Shown: positions 51,506 through 64,000 of the stretch, piece by piece | Layout: each line of letters starts with the position of its first letter | How positions within the stretch are numbered: the stretch's first letter is position 1 | Origin: Xestospongia bergquistia | Taxonomy: Eukaryota; Porifera; Demospongiae; Haplosclerida; Petrosiidae | Length of the DNA: 64,000 bases | Direction: 5' to 3' | Assembly: GCA_963965975.1 (NCBI GenBank) | Contig: OZ014419.1 | Span: forward strand, 4,491,677 to 4,555,676 | Notes under the pieces: model-generated | Told to the model about the DNA's origin: nothing | Seen by the model: the letters and a program-made list of their open reading frames with translations, nothing else | The model's database searches: none | Translations under genes and position numbers: made by a program

Positions 51506-52460
51506 CAAGCCTTTATCTTAGCTTTTCTAGAGCATTTTAATTTTACTTATATATGCATGTCTTAACTGGCAAGCTTTTATCTTAGCTTTTCTAGAGCATT
51601 TTAATTTTACTTGTATATTCATGTCTTAACTGACAAGCTTTTATCTTAGCTTTTCTAGAGTATATTAATAATTTACTTGTATATGCATGTCTTAACTGAC
51701 AAGCCTTTATCTTAGCTTTTCTAGAGCATTTTAATTTTACTTGTATATTCATGTCTTAACTGACAAGCTTTTATCTTAGCTTTTCTAGAGTATATTAATA
51801 ATTTACTTGTATATGCATGTCTTAACTCACAAGCTTTTATCTTAGCTTTTCTAGAGTATATTAATAATTTACTTGTATATGCATGTCTTAACTGACAAGC
51901 CTTTATCTTAGCTTTTCTAGAGCATTTTAATTTTACTTGTATATTCATGTCTTAACTGACAAGCTTTTATCTTAGCTTTTCTAGAGTATATTAATAATTT
52001 ACTTGTATATGCATGTCTTAACTGACAAGCTTTTATCTTAGCTTTTCTGGAGTATATTAATAATTTACTTGTATATGCATGTCTTAACTGACAAGCCTTT
52101 ATCTTAGCTTTTCTAGAGCATTTTAATTTTACTTGTATATTCATGTCTTAACTGACAAGCTTTTATCTTAGCTTTTCTTGAGTATATTAATAATTTACTT
52201 GTATATGCATGTCTTAACTGACAAGCTTTTATCTTAGCTTTTCTAGAGCATTTTAATTTTACTTATATATGCATGTCTTAACTGGGAAGCCTTAATCTTA
52301 GCTTTTCTAGAGTATATTAATTTTACATGTATATGCATCTCTTAACTGACAAGCCTTTATCTTAGCTTTTCTAGAGCATATTAATTTTATTTGTATATGC
52401 ATGTCTTAACTGACAAGACTTGGTCTTAGTTTTTCTAGAGCTTATTAATTTTACTTGAGT
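51506..52460. repeat. 64/66-bp tandem repeat, 15 units, copy 2
   Basis: The same repeat as 27145-27710 with six more units. The extra units are internal and form repeats of a three-unit pattern (66, 66, 64 bp types), while the diverged terminal units are unchanged. Overlapping minus-strand frames with SRKAKIKACQLRHAYTSK arise because the period is 66 or near it. They are not called as genes. Confidence 0.94.
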
Positions 52461-52563
52461 TGGTACATACAACGATACTAACAATTTTCTTTGCATGCTT
52501 GGAATGTGCAATAAACCTTAAAGTACATGTATAATACGATATGTCTTAGCATTCCCTTTAATA

Positions 52564-55500
52564 GCATAACTGTCCAATCTACTGTGTTTTTATGTAACTG
52601 TCCCATCTACTGTGTTCTAAAACAGTCTCATTTACCATGTTCTAAATCTGTCCCATCTACCGTGTTCTAGCATAACTGTCCCATCTACTGTGTTCTAATG
52701 AAACTGTCCCATCTACTGTGTTCTAACATAACTGTCCCATCTAATGTGTCCTAATGTAACTGTATTGTCTACTGTGTCTTAATGTAACTGTGCGATCTAG
52801 TGTGTTCTAAATTGATTTTCCTATCTAATGCGTTCTAATGTAACTCTCGCATCTACTCTGTTCGAATGTAATCATCCTGTCTATTGTGTTCTAACATAAC
52901 TGTCCAATCTACTGTGTCATAACGTAACTGTCCCATTTACTGTGTCCTAAAGTAAGCGTCCTAAAGTAATTGTTCCATCTACTGTGTTCTAATGTATCTG
53001 TCCCATCTAATGTGTTCTAATAAAACTGTACCATCTACTGTGTTCTAATGAAACTGTCCCATCTACTGTGTTCTAATGAAACTGTACCATCTACTGTGTT
53101 CTAATGAAACTGTCCCATCTACTGTGTTCTAATGAAACTGTCCCATCTACCGTGTCCTATAGTAACTGTTTCATCTACTGTGTTTTAATGTAACTCTCTT
53201 GTCTAATGTGTCCTAATGTAACTTGTCTGATCTACTGTGTCCTAAATCCATATACTGTCTTCTAATGTAACTGTCCAATGAGCTCATTTCTAGTGTTCTA
53301 ATGTAACTGTCCAATGAACTGATTTCTAATGTCTAATTTAACTGTCCCATCTACTGTGTTCTAATGAAACTGTCCCATCTACTGTGTTCTAATGAAACTG
53401 TATCATCTACTGTGTTCTAATGAAACTGTATCATCTACTGCGTTCTAACGAAACCGTCCAATCTACTGTGTCCTATAGTAACTGTCATATCTACTGTTTT
53501 TAATATAACTCTCTTGTCTACTGTGTCCTAATGTAACTTGTCTGATCAACCATGTCCTAAAGTAATTGTCCACTCTACTGTTCAATAAACTGATTTTTAT
53601 CATAACTGTCCCGTCTACTGTGTTCTAATAAAACATCTACTGTGTCCTAATGAAATTGTTCAAAAGTAATTGTCCCATCTACTGTGTTCCAATGAAACTG
53701 TCTCATTTACTATGTTCTAATGAAACTGTCCCATCTACTATGTTCTAATGAAACTGTATCATCTACTGTGTTCTAATGAAACTGTATCATCTACTGTGTC
53801 CTAATGAAATTGTTCAAAAGTAATTGTCCCATCTACTGTGTTCCAATGAAACTGTCTCATTTACTATGTTCTAATGAAACTGTCCCATCTACTATGTTCT
53901 AATGAAACTGTATCATCTACTGTGTCCTAATGAAACTGTTCCAAAGTAATTGTCCCATCTACTGTGTTCCAATGAAACTGTCTCATTTACTGTGTTCTAA
54001 TGAAACTGTCCCATCTACTATGTTCTAATGAAACTGTCCCATCTACTATGTTCTAATGAAACTGTATCATCTACTGTGTCCTAATGAAACTGTTCCAAAG
54101 TAATTGTCCCATCTACTGTGTTCTAATGTAACTGTCCCATCTACTTTGTTCTAGTGAAAATGTCCCATCTACTGTGTCCTGATGAAAATGTCCCATCTAG
54201 TATCTTTTAATGTAACTCTCCTGTCTACAGTGTCATAATGTAACTGTCCGATCTACTGTGTTCTAATATAACTTTCCAATCTACTGTGTTCTAAAGTAAC
54301 TGTGTAATTGTCCCATCAAGTGTCTTCTAATTTAACTGTCCCATGTACTGTGTCCTAATGTAACAGTCCCATCTACTGTGTTCTAATGTAACTGCCCCAT
54401 CTACTGTGTCCTCAAGTAATTGTCCCATCAACTGTGTTCTTATGTAACTATCCCATCAACTGTGTCCTAATGTCCTATCAACTGTGTCCTATTGTGACTG
54501 TCCCATGAACTGTGTCCTAGTTTGTCTGTCCCATATACTGTGTCATCTACTATGTCCTAATGTGACTGTCCCATCTAATGTGTCCTAATGTAACTGTATT
54601 GCCTACTGTGTCTTAATGTAACTGTGTGATCTAGTGTGATCTAAATTGATTTTCCTATCTAATGCGTTCTAATGTAACTCTCGCATCTACTCTGTTCGAA
54701 TGTAATCATCCTGTCTATTGTGTTCTAACATAACTGTCCCATCTACTGTGTCATAACGTAACTGTCCCATTTACTGTGTCCTAAAGTAAGCGTCCTAAAG
54801 TAATTGTTCCATCTACTGTGTTCTAATGTATCTGTCCCATCTAATGTGTTCTAATAAAACTGTACCATCTACTGTGTTCTAATGAAACTGTCCCATCTAC
54901 TGTGTTCTAATAAAACTGTCCCATCTACTGTGTTCTAATGAAACTGTACCATCTACTGTGTTCTAATGAAACTGTCCCATCTACTGTGTTCTAATGAAAC
55001 TGTCCCATCTACCGTGTCCTATAGTAACTGTTTCATCTACTGTGTTTTAATGTAACTCTCTTGTCTAATGTGTCCTAATGTAACTTGTCTGATCTACTGT
55101 GTCCTAAATCCATCTACTGTCTTCTAATGTAACTGTCCAATGAGCTCATTTCTAGTGTTCTAATGTAACTGTCCAATGAACTGATTTCTAATGTCTAATT
55201 TAACTGTCCCATCTACTGTGTTCTAATGAAACTGTCCCATCTACTGTGTTCTAATGAAACTGTATCATCTACTGCGTTCTAACGAAACCGTCCAATCTAC
55301 TGTGTCCTTTCGAACTGTCATATCTACTGTTTTTAATATAACTCTCTTGTCTACTGTGTCCTAATGTAACTTGTCTGATCAACCATGTCCTAAAGTAATT
55401 GTCCACTCTACTGTTCAATAAACTGATTTTTATCATAACTGTCCCATCTACTGTGTTCTAATAAAAATGTCCCATCTACTGTGTCCTAATGAAATTGTTC

Positions 55501-57347
55501 AAAAGTAATTGTCCCATCTACTGTGTTCCAATGAAACTGTCTCATTTACTATGTTCTAATGAAACTGTCCCATCTACTATGTTCTAATGAAACTGTATCA
55601 TCTACTATGTTCTAATGAAACTGTATCATCTACTGTGTCCTAATGAAATTGTTCCAAAGTAATTGTCCCATCTACTGTGTTCTAATGTAACTGTCCCATC
55701 TACTTTGTTCCAATGAAAATGTCCCATCTACTGTGTCCTGATGAAAATGTCCCATCTAGTATCTTTTAATGTAACTCTCCTGTCTACAGTGTCTTAATGT
55801 AACTGTCCGATCTACTGTGTTCTAATATAACTTTCCAATCTACTGTGTTCTAAAGTAACTGTGTAATTGTCCCATCAAGTGTCTTCTAATTTAACTGTCC
55901 CATGTACTGTGTCCTAATGTAACAGTCCCATCTACTGTGTTCTAATGTAACTGCCCCATCTACTGTGTCCTTAAGTAATTGTCCCATCAACTGTGTTCTT
56001 ATGTAACTATCCCATCAACTGTGTCCTAATGTCCTATCAACTGTGTCCTATTGTGACTGTCCCATCAACTGTGTCCTAGTTTGTCTGTCCCATATACTGT
56101 GTCATCTACTATGTCCTAATGTGACTGTCCCATCTAATGTGTCCTCTAACGTAACTGTCCTGTCTATTGTGTTTTAATGTAACTGCCCTATCTACTGTTC
56201 TAAAGTAACTGTCATGTCTACTATGTCCTTGTACTGTGTCCTGAAGTAATTGTCCCATCAACTGTGTTCTAACGTAATTGTCCCATCAACTGTGTTCTAA
56301 TGTAACTGCCCAATCTACTGTGTCCTAAAGTAACTGTCCTGTCTACTGTGTCCTATTGTAACTGACTGATCTATTGTGTCCTCATGTAATTGTCCCATTA
56401 AATGTGTTCTTATGTAACTATCCCATCAACTGTGTCCTAACGTCCTATTAATTGTGTTCTATTGTGACTGTCCCATCTACTGTGTCCTAGTTTGTCTGTC
56501 CCATATACTGTGTCATCTACTATGTCCTAATGTGACTGTCCCATCTACTGTGTCCTCTTTCGTAACTGTCCTGTTTATTGTGTTCTAATGTAACTGCCCT
56601 ATCTACTGTTCTAAAGTGACTGTCATGTCTACTATGACCTTGTGCTGTGTCCTGAAGTAATTGTCCCATCAACTGTGTTCTAACGTAATTGTCCCATCAA
56701 CTGTGTTCTAATGTAACTGCCCAATCTACTGTGTCCTAAAGTAACTGTCCTGTCTATTGTCTCCTATTGTAACTGACTGATCTATTGTGTCCTCATGTAA
56801 TTGTCCCATCAACTGTGTTCTTATGTAACTATCCCATTAACTGTGTACTAACGTCCTATTAACTGTGTTCTATTGTGACTGTCCCATCTAATGTGTCCTA
56901 GTTTGTCTGTCCCATATACTGTGTCATCTACTATGTCCTAATGTGACTGCCCCATCTACTGTGTCCTAAAATAACTGTCCTGTCTACTGTGTCCTATTGT
57001 AATTGACTGATGTACTGTGTCCTCAAGTAATTGTCCCATCAACTGTGTTCTTATGTAACTATCCCATCAACTGTGTCCTAATGTCCCATCAACTGTGTCC
57101 TATTGTGACTGTCCCATCTAATGTGTCCTAGCTTGACTGTCCCATCTAATGTGTCCTCTAACGTAACTGTCCTGTCTATTGTGTTCTAATGTAACTGCCT
57201 TATCTACTGTTCTAAAGTAACTGTCATGTCTACTATGTCCTTGTACTGTGTCCTAAAGTAATTGTCCCATCAACTGTGTTGTAATGTAATTGTCCCATCT
57301 ACTGCTTTCTAATGCAATTGACCCATCTACTGTGTCCTAATGTAACC
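52564..57347. repeat. Minisatellite M2, 28-bp unit, copy 2
   Basis: Counterpart of 27811-33203, about 0.6 kb shorter. It lacks one of the three higher-order segments that begin at the CCGTGTCCTATAGTAACTG landmark in copy 1 (28507, 30315, 30866; here only near 53150 and 55012). The same 1.9-kb and 411-bp higher-order spacings are present. Confidence 0.95.
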
Positions 57348-57722
57348 ATTAAAAAGTGATTATGTTAGGCCATTAAATCATGATCAATGTTAGGCCATTA
57401 AAAGACGATCAATGTTAGGCCATTAAAAGATGTAGTTTGAGCATGGCCATTAAAAGATGATCATGTTAGGCCATTGAAAGATGTATTTCGAACATATTAG
57501 GCCATCATAAGATGCATTCGAGCATATTACGCCATTAAAAGTTGTAGTTTGAGCATATTTGGCCATTAAAAGATGTTTTTTGAGCATATTAGGCTATTAA
57601 TCGATGTATTTTGAGCATATTAGGCCATTAAAAGATATATTTTGAGCATAGTAGGCCATTAAAAGATGTATTTTGAGCATATTAAGCCCTTAACAGATGT
57701 CTTTTGAGCATATTAGGCCAAT
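57348..57722. repeat. 31-bp tandem repeat, about 12 units, copy 2
   Basis: Same number and order of units as 33204-33577, with one noticed substitution (TTTGGCCATT against TTTGACCATT). Unlike M1 and the 64/66-bp repeat it has not changed length. Confidence 0.92.
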
Positions 57723-57858
57723 AAAAAAAAAATGAGAGGTGGAAGGGTGGGTGGACGGCAATACAGTACCACCTCCACGTTGGTGTCGTCTGGAGCATCA
57801 TAGGTATCCTAGCTATGATGTACTGAGAGTACTGTCAATCCTCAGCTCATTCTTTTTT
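57723..57858. other. 136-bp inverted-repeat element, copy 2
   Basis: Counterpart of 33578-33713. Both internal stems and the G-rich run (57738-57754) are intact. One change breaks a terminal pair (AATGAG preceded by A instead of G), and one lies outside the stems (GTCGTCTGG against GTCATCTGG). Too few differences exist to test for compensatory change. Confidence 0.55.
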
Positions 57859-59745
57859 GAAGCGCATATAATATAGTAGCTCTGTAGTTTGGCTAGTAGA
57901 TTGTAAAGTTTGAAATTGTTATGGCAAAAAGTTGTATCAATAATATAGCAAATGTGGCCAGCCTCATAACTTTAATGTTTTTTTCAAAATTATACTAAAG
58001 CCTCTTTTTAATTGGTTTGCTTTATTCTTTGTCCTTTTTTCCACTTTTTTAACAATTTGTACAGTTTCTGTTATAGTTGGAGAATGCATGTCCAAATGCT
58101 TGTTAACACTGGAATGCAAACAGTATCTTTTACATATTACCCGCACTTTGTGTATTTTAAACACTATTTCAAAGGTTGTTAAATAATCAAAGCCATTTCT
58201 CACTAACATACATGTTTAGCAAAAAATATATAGAATCAGATCAAATTCGACTTGAATGGGGTATATTTGTTATATATATATAAATGTAATTGCTCACATT
58301 TTCTATAGAATCTTACCAAATTAGATTATGTCCAAAAGCTGGTGGAAGTTAGCTATTACAGTAGTGCAGTATATCAGCATGCTTTGCTACATAAAAGGTA
58401 CAATAATTTATAAGTTCGTGTGTTAATATATATCTTTCGTTGTTAGGATTTAAAGAAATTTTACCATCCATTTTACTTCCCTATAGCCCTGTAGTGATGT
58501 ATATGGTAGAGAAGGTTATATGACTGTTGACATTTTACCAAAGACTGTTAATTACTCTGGAACTTTGCTGCAGTGTGTGTAATTTAACAAACGACTTCTC
58601 AGAAAAAGGACATATTACATGTGGTGTCTATTATAAACTATATGGTATAGTGCTTGCATTTCTATTTTCAGTTCAGTGGCAATCATTATGTTACTGTTTG
58701 TGCTGTCAAGATAGTAGGATGTACCATCAAGTACATACTACAAGAACTGGTAAACTGCCCATCATGACCACCTTTTGATTTATTCAATTTATTTGATAAT
58801 GTGTTATTTTTGTTACATTCTCCACATAAAATTTGCCAAGACAAAACTGAGTCTGTATTTTAGTTTCTGTTGTTAGAAGTCTTTTAAAACAAACGATAAT
58901 TGCTTACAGAAATAAGACAAAGGAACATAATGGATATGCAGAATCCTATTAAATTGTCCTAAAAAATGGATCATTTTAAGATAAAATCTGCAGTATAGTA
59001 GTGCTCCAGTGTATACAATTATAACAGATTAGGAAAAGGAGACAGAAATCTCAAAACTTCAAGAATCCTTACAATTCCAAGGATATTATTGATAGTCTAC
59101 ACCAGCAAGTCTATTGGAATGGAAAGAAGACCGTGCCCACAATGAGGGATATATAGGTGGTTATTCTGAATATGATCATTTCAATGACAATTATAAACTG
59201 GGGTGTGACTCCAAAAACAGGTTGATGAGCTATATGTGCCATATGTATTATCTGACTCACTTGTACAAAACCTAAACTATTTAGTCATTTTCCCATGTGA
59301 TCGACGCATTCTTTACCTCAAATTTTAGTCAAAATTTTGACTACTCAATAGTGAAGTGTTACCCCTGTCTGATGATCCCATTTTGCCAACACCCAGTCAC
59401 ATGATTTCAACACGTAAATATAAAGGATAAAAGCAGGCTGAGGTTTGAGTGTAAATGTTTCCTCTGTTTGAGGAACTCTTAAAAGAGAGAGCAATTTAAA
59501 TTGTCTCATATTATACTCTGCCATTGGTACAAAATAGCTATAAGACAAAAGCAAATTATATTATGTATTGCTTAAAATATTATTGTTTGTATTAGTGTTT
59601 GGTCATGTGTGTTTTATTAGCCACATATTGAAAGCTAAACAAACCAGTGCTAGTGAACTGTTCAGAAAAAACATCTGATACCCTAACTGTGGCCAATTTG
59701 GAGAGCAAACTCATTTAATAGTAGGATTCTGTAAACTAGTCGAAC
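57859..59745. other. Right flank of block copy 2, no confident gene
   Basis: Counterpart of 33714-35598 at an offset of 24145, with scattered substitutions that cluster in 59000-59250 and 59550-59740. The 81-codon minus-strand frame (57964-58209) and the plus-strand stretch (58527-58778) are unchanged. The minus-strand frame ending at 59345 gains two codons from an indel. Confidence 0.5.
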
Positions 59746-59915
59746 TTTAAAGCAGTTCCTTTCAGTTTTTAACTGTAGTCTGTTGCTTATGAAAACTAAA
59801 TTACAATTACGGAAGTCATTTGGGTAATAGGGGATAACAAAGATTCACAGTTTATATTGCACATGTACAATATATGGTCAGAGATAATAGTAGGATTCTA
59901 TCAACTAGTCGAACT
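59746..59915. other. Extra 169-bp tail at the right edge of block copy 2
   Basis: The motif AATAGTAGGATTCT, then AACTAGTCGAACTT, occurs at 59717 and again at 59886, 169 bp apart. Copy 1 has a single such motif, and the sequence between is missing. Recombination between the direct repeats would remove exactly this segment, so copy 2 probably shows the older edge. No gene seen in it. Confidence 0.8.
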
Positions 59916-62900
59916 TAATATTGTATATATAACTGTAACATTAGGTGCTACTGACACTATTGTAAGAAGTAATGGAACTGGAACGCGTAGAGGACAAAGG
60001 TGTAATACTGAGACAGGTTATAACTTTTAATAACTAGATGCTAATATTGTATATATAACTGTAACATTAGGAGCTACTAATACTACTGTAAGAAGTAATG
60101 GAACTGCAACTCGTAGAGGACAAAGGTGTAATACTGAGACAGGTTATAACTTTTAATAACTAGATGCTAATATTGTATATATAACTGTAACATTAGGTAC
60201 TACTGATACTACTGTAAGAAGTAATGGAACTGCAACTCATAGATGACAAAGGTGTAATACTGAGACAGGTTATAACTTTTAAAAACTAGATACTAATATT
60301 GTGTATATAACTGTAACATTAGGAGTTACTGATACTACGGTAAGAAGTAATGGAACTCCAACTCATAGACGACAAAGGAGTATTACTGAGAGAGGTTATA
60401 ACTTTTAATAACTAGATACAAATATTGTATATATAACTGTAACATTAGGAGCTACTGATACTACTGTAAGAAGTAATGGAACTGCAACTCGTAGAGGACA
60501 AAGAAGTATTACTGAGACAGGTTATATCTTTAATAACTAGATATTAATATTGTATATATTACTATAACATTAGGAGCTACTGATACTACTGTAAGAAGTA
60601 ATGGAACTGCAACTCGTAGAGGACAGAGAAGTAATACTGAGACAGGTTATAACTTTTAATAACTAGATACTAATATTGTATACACAACTGTAACATTAGG
60701 TGCAACTGTTACTATTGTAAGAAGTAATGGAACTGGAACTCGTAGAGGACAAAGGTGTAATACTGAGACAGGTTATAACTTTTAATAACAAGATGCTAAT
60801 ATTGTATATATAACTGTAACATTAGGAGCTACTGATACTACTGTAAGAAGTAATGGAACTGGAACTCGTAGAGGACAAAGAAGTATTATTGAGACAGGTT
60901 ATAACTTTTAATAACTAGATACTAATATTGTATATATAACTGTAACATTAGGTGCTACTGATACTACTGTAAGAAGTAATGGAACTCCAACTCATAGAGG
61001 AAAAGGAAGTATTACTGAGACAGGTTATAACTTTTAATATCTAGATGCTAATATTGTATATATAACTGTCACATTAGGTGCTACTGATACTATTGTAAGA
61101 AGTTATGGAACTGGGAATCGTAGAGGACAAAGGAGTATTACTGAGATAGGTTATAATTTTTAATAACTAGATACTAATATTGTATATATAACTGTAACAT
61201 TAGCAGCTACTGATACTACTGTAAGAAGTAAAGGAACTGGAACTCGTAGAGGACAAAGGTGTATTACTGAGACAGGTTATAACTTTTGAATAACTAGATA
61301 CTAATATTGTATATATAACTGTAACATTAGGTGATACTGATACTACTGTAAGAAGTAATGGAACTCCAACTCATAGAGGAAAAGGAAGTATTACTGAGAC
61401 AGGTTATAACTTTTAATATCTAGATACTAATATTGTATATATAACTGTCACATTAGGTGCTACTGATACTCTTGTAAGAAGTTATGGAACAGGGAATCGT
61501 AGAGGACAAAGGAGTATTAATGAGATAGGTTATATTTTTTAATAACTAGATACTAATATTCTATATATAACTGTAACATTAGCAGCTACTGATACTACTG
61601 TAAGAAGTAAAGGAACTGGAACTCGTAGAGGACAAAGGAGTATTACTGAGACAGGTTATAACTTTTGAATAACTAGATACTAATATTGTATATATAACTG
61701 TAACATTAGGTGATACTGATACTACTGTAAGAAGTAATGGAACTCCAACTCATAGAGGAAAAGGAAGTATTACTGAGACAGGTTATAACTTTTAATATCT
61801 AGATACTAATATTGTATATATAACTGTCCCATTAGGTGCTACTGATACTATTGTAAGAAGTTATGGAACTGGGAATCGTAGAGGACAAAGGAGTATTACT
61901 GAGATAGGTTATAACTTTTAATAACTAGATACTAATATTGTATATATAACTGTAACATTAGGAGCTACTGATACTACTGTAAGAAGTAAAGGAACTGGAA
62001 CTCGTTTAGGACAAAGGTGTAATACTGAGACAGGTTATAACTTTCAATAACTAGATACTAATATTGAACATATAACTGTAACATTAGGTGCTACTGATAC
62101 TACTGTAAGAAGTAATGGAACTCCAACTCATGGAGGACAAAGGAGTATTACTGAGATTGGTTATAACTTTTAATAAATAGATACTAATATTGTAATATAA
62201 CTGTAACATTAGGAGCTACTGACACTACTGTAAGAAGTAATGGAACTGGAACTCGTGGAGGACAAAGAAGTATTACTGAGACAGGTTATAACTTTTCATA
62301 TCTAGATACTAATATTGTATATATAACTGTCACATTAGGTGCTACTAATACTACTGTAAGAAGTAATGGAACTGGATCTCGTAGAGGACAAAGAAGTATT
62401 ACTGAGGCAGGTTATAACTTTTAATAACTAGATACTAATATTGTATATATAACGTAATATTTGGAGCTACTGATACTACCGTAAGAAGTAATGGAACTCA
62501 AACTCCTAGATGACAAAGGAGTATTACTGAGATAGGTTATAACTTTTAATAACTAGATCCTAATATTGTATATATAACGTAACATTAGGAGCTACTGATA
62601 CTACTGTAAGAAGTAATGGAACTCGAACTCCTAGATGACAAAGGAGTATTACTGAGATAGGTTATAACTTTTAATAACTAGATACTAATATTGTATATAT
62701 AACTGTAACATTAGGAGCTACTGATACTACTGTAAGAAGTAATGGAACTCGAACTCCTTGATGACAAAGGAGTATTACTGAGATAGGTTATAACTTTTAA
62801 TAACTAGATACTAATATTGTATATATAACTGTAACATTAGGAGCTACTGATACTACTGTAAGAAGTAATGGAACTGGAACTCGTAGAGGACAAAGAAGTA

Positions 62901-64000
62901 TTACTGAGGCAGGTTATAACTTTTAATAACTAGATACTAATATTGTATATATAACTGTAACGTTAGGAGCTACTAATACTACTGTAGAAGCAATGGAACT
63001 GCAACTCGTAGAGGACAAAGGAGTATTACTGAGACAGGTTATAACTTTTAATAACTAGATACTAATATTGTATATACAACTGTAACATTAGGTGCTACTG
63101 ATACTATTGTAAGAAGTAATGGAACTGGAACTTGTAGAGGACAAAGGTGTAAAACTGAGACAGGTTATAGCTTTTAATAACTAGATAATAATATTGTATA
63201 TATAACTGTAACATTCGGAGCTACTAATACTACTGTAAGAGGTAATGGAACTGCAACTCGTAGAGGACGGAGAAGTAATGCTGAGACAGGTTATAACTTT
63301 TAATAACTAGATATTTATATTGTATATATAACTGTAACATTAGGAGCTACTGATACTACTGTAAGAAGTAATGGATCTCCAACTCATAGAGGTCAAAGGA
63401 GTATTACTGAGATAGGTTATAACTTTTAATAACTAGATACTAATATTGTATATATAACTGTAACATTTAGAGCTACTGATACTACTGTAAGAAGTAATGG
63501 AACTGGAACTTGTAGAGGACAAAGAAATATTACTGAGACAGGTTATAACTTTTAATAACTAGATACTAATATTGTATATATAATTGTAACATTAGGAGCT
63601 ACTGATACTACTGTAAGAAGTAATGGAACTGGAACTCGTAGAGGACAGAGAAGTAATACTGACACAGGTTATAACTTTTAATAACTAGATACTAATATTG
63701 TTCATATAACTGTAACATTAGGAGCTACTAATACTACTGTAAGAAGTAATGGAACTGGAACTCGTACAGGACAAGGGTGTATTACTGAGATAAGTTATAA
63801 CTTTTAATAACTAGATGCTAATGTTGTATACATAACTGTAACATTAGGAGCTACTAATACTACTGTAAGAAGTAATGGAAATACAACTCATAGAGTACAA
63901 AAGAGTATTACTGAGATAAGTTATAACTTTTAATAACTAGATAGTAATATTGTATATATAACTATAATGTTAGGAGCTACTAATACTACTGTAAGAAGTA
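59916..64000. repeat. Satellite array III, 126-bp unit, about 32 copies to the window end
   Basis: The same satellite in the same orientation. Its first units match the start of array II. A three-unit (378-bp) higher-order repeat marked by CATAGAGGAAAAGGAAGT recurs near 60990, 61370 and 61750. From 63217 the order and private variants of units match position 1 onward (offset 63216), for instance GTAAGAGGTAATGG, then ATGGATCTCC, then GCTAATGTTG, until one unit is skipped near 63950. The array continues past the window. Confidence 0.96.

Larger units (their letters stand above)
42254..59915. repeat. Non-satellite block, copy 2 of the macrosatellite
   Basis: Second copy of the block at 20984-35598, same orientation, 17.7 kb. 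The extra length comes from a 2,240-bp stretch in the OSCP-relic intron (42625-44864), about 0.85 kb more M1, six more 64/66-bp units and 169 bp at the right edge, less about 0.6 kb lost from M2. Outside tandem repeats I noticed only rare substitutions, which points to a recent duplication or ongoing homogenisation. Confidence 0.93.

Noticed and set aside
51721..52144. Two overlapping 75-codon minus-strand frames rich in lysine
   Set aside because: Both are made of the 64/66-bp repeat and overlap each other at its repeat period. There is no start context or other coding sign.

Overview
The window is about two-thirds A+T, almost gene-free eukaryotic DNA built from tandem repeats at several scales. 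Support for a eukaryote is a recognisable nuclear gene for a mitochondrial protein (the OSCP subunit of ATP synthase), cut by GT-AG introns of 46, 57, 47 and 345 nt. Introns this short in an A+T-rich genome would suit a compact invertebrate such as a sponge. That taxonomic guess is weak and rests only on composition and intron size.

Layout: (i) array I, 1-20983, about 166 units of a 126-bp satellite; (ii) block copy 1, 20984-35598; (iii) array II, 35599-42253, the same satellite, about 53 units; (iv) block copy 2, 42254-59915; (v) array III, 59916 to the window end, the same satellite, whose last 784 bp re-enter the order of units found at position 1. The region is therefore a macrosatellite: a 15-18 kb non-satellite block alternating with 126-bp arrays of different lengths. 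The block sits in register inside one satellite unit.

Each block holds, in order: a broken OSCP-like gene on the minus strand; a palindromic, G+C-richer patch that may be its old promoter; an 83-bp duplication; a degenerate 28-bp minisatellite (M1) with a 54-bp sub-repeat; a short single-copy stretch; a 64/66-bp repeat; a second, more homogeneous 28-bp minisatellite (M2); a 31-bp repeat; a 136-bp element with terminal inverted repeats and internal stems; and about 1.9 kb with no recognised gene. Outside the tandem repeats the two blocks are nearly identical. They differ mainly in repeat copy number, a 2,240-bp indel in an intron, and a 169-bp indel at the right edge.

No intact, confidently expressed protein gene is visible. 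Most open frames are short and arise from repeat periods divisible by three (126, 66, 54 bp). No rRNA, tRNA, CRISPR array or complete transposase or reverse transcriptase was recognised. The points most worth a second look are the nested higher-order repeats, including a nearly perfect 6,667-bp tandem duplication, the twice-preserved OSCP relic with an altered C-terminus, and the 136-bp folded element.
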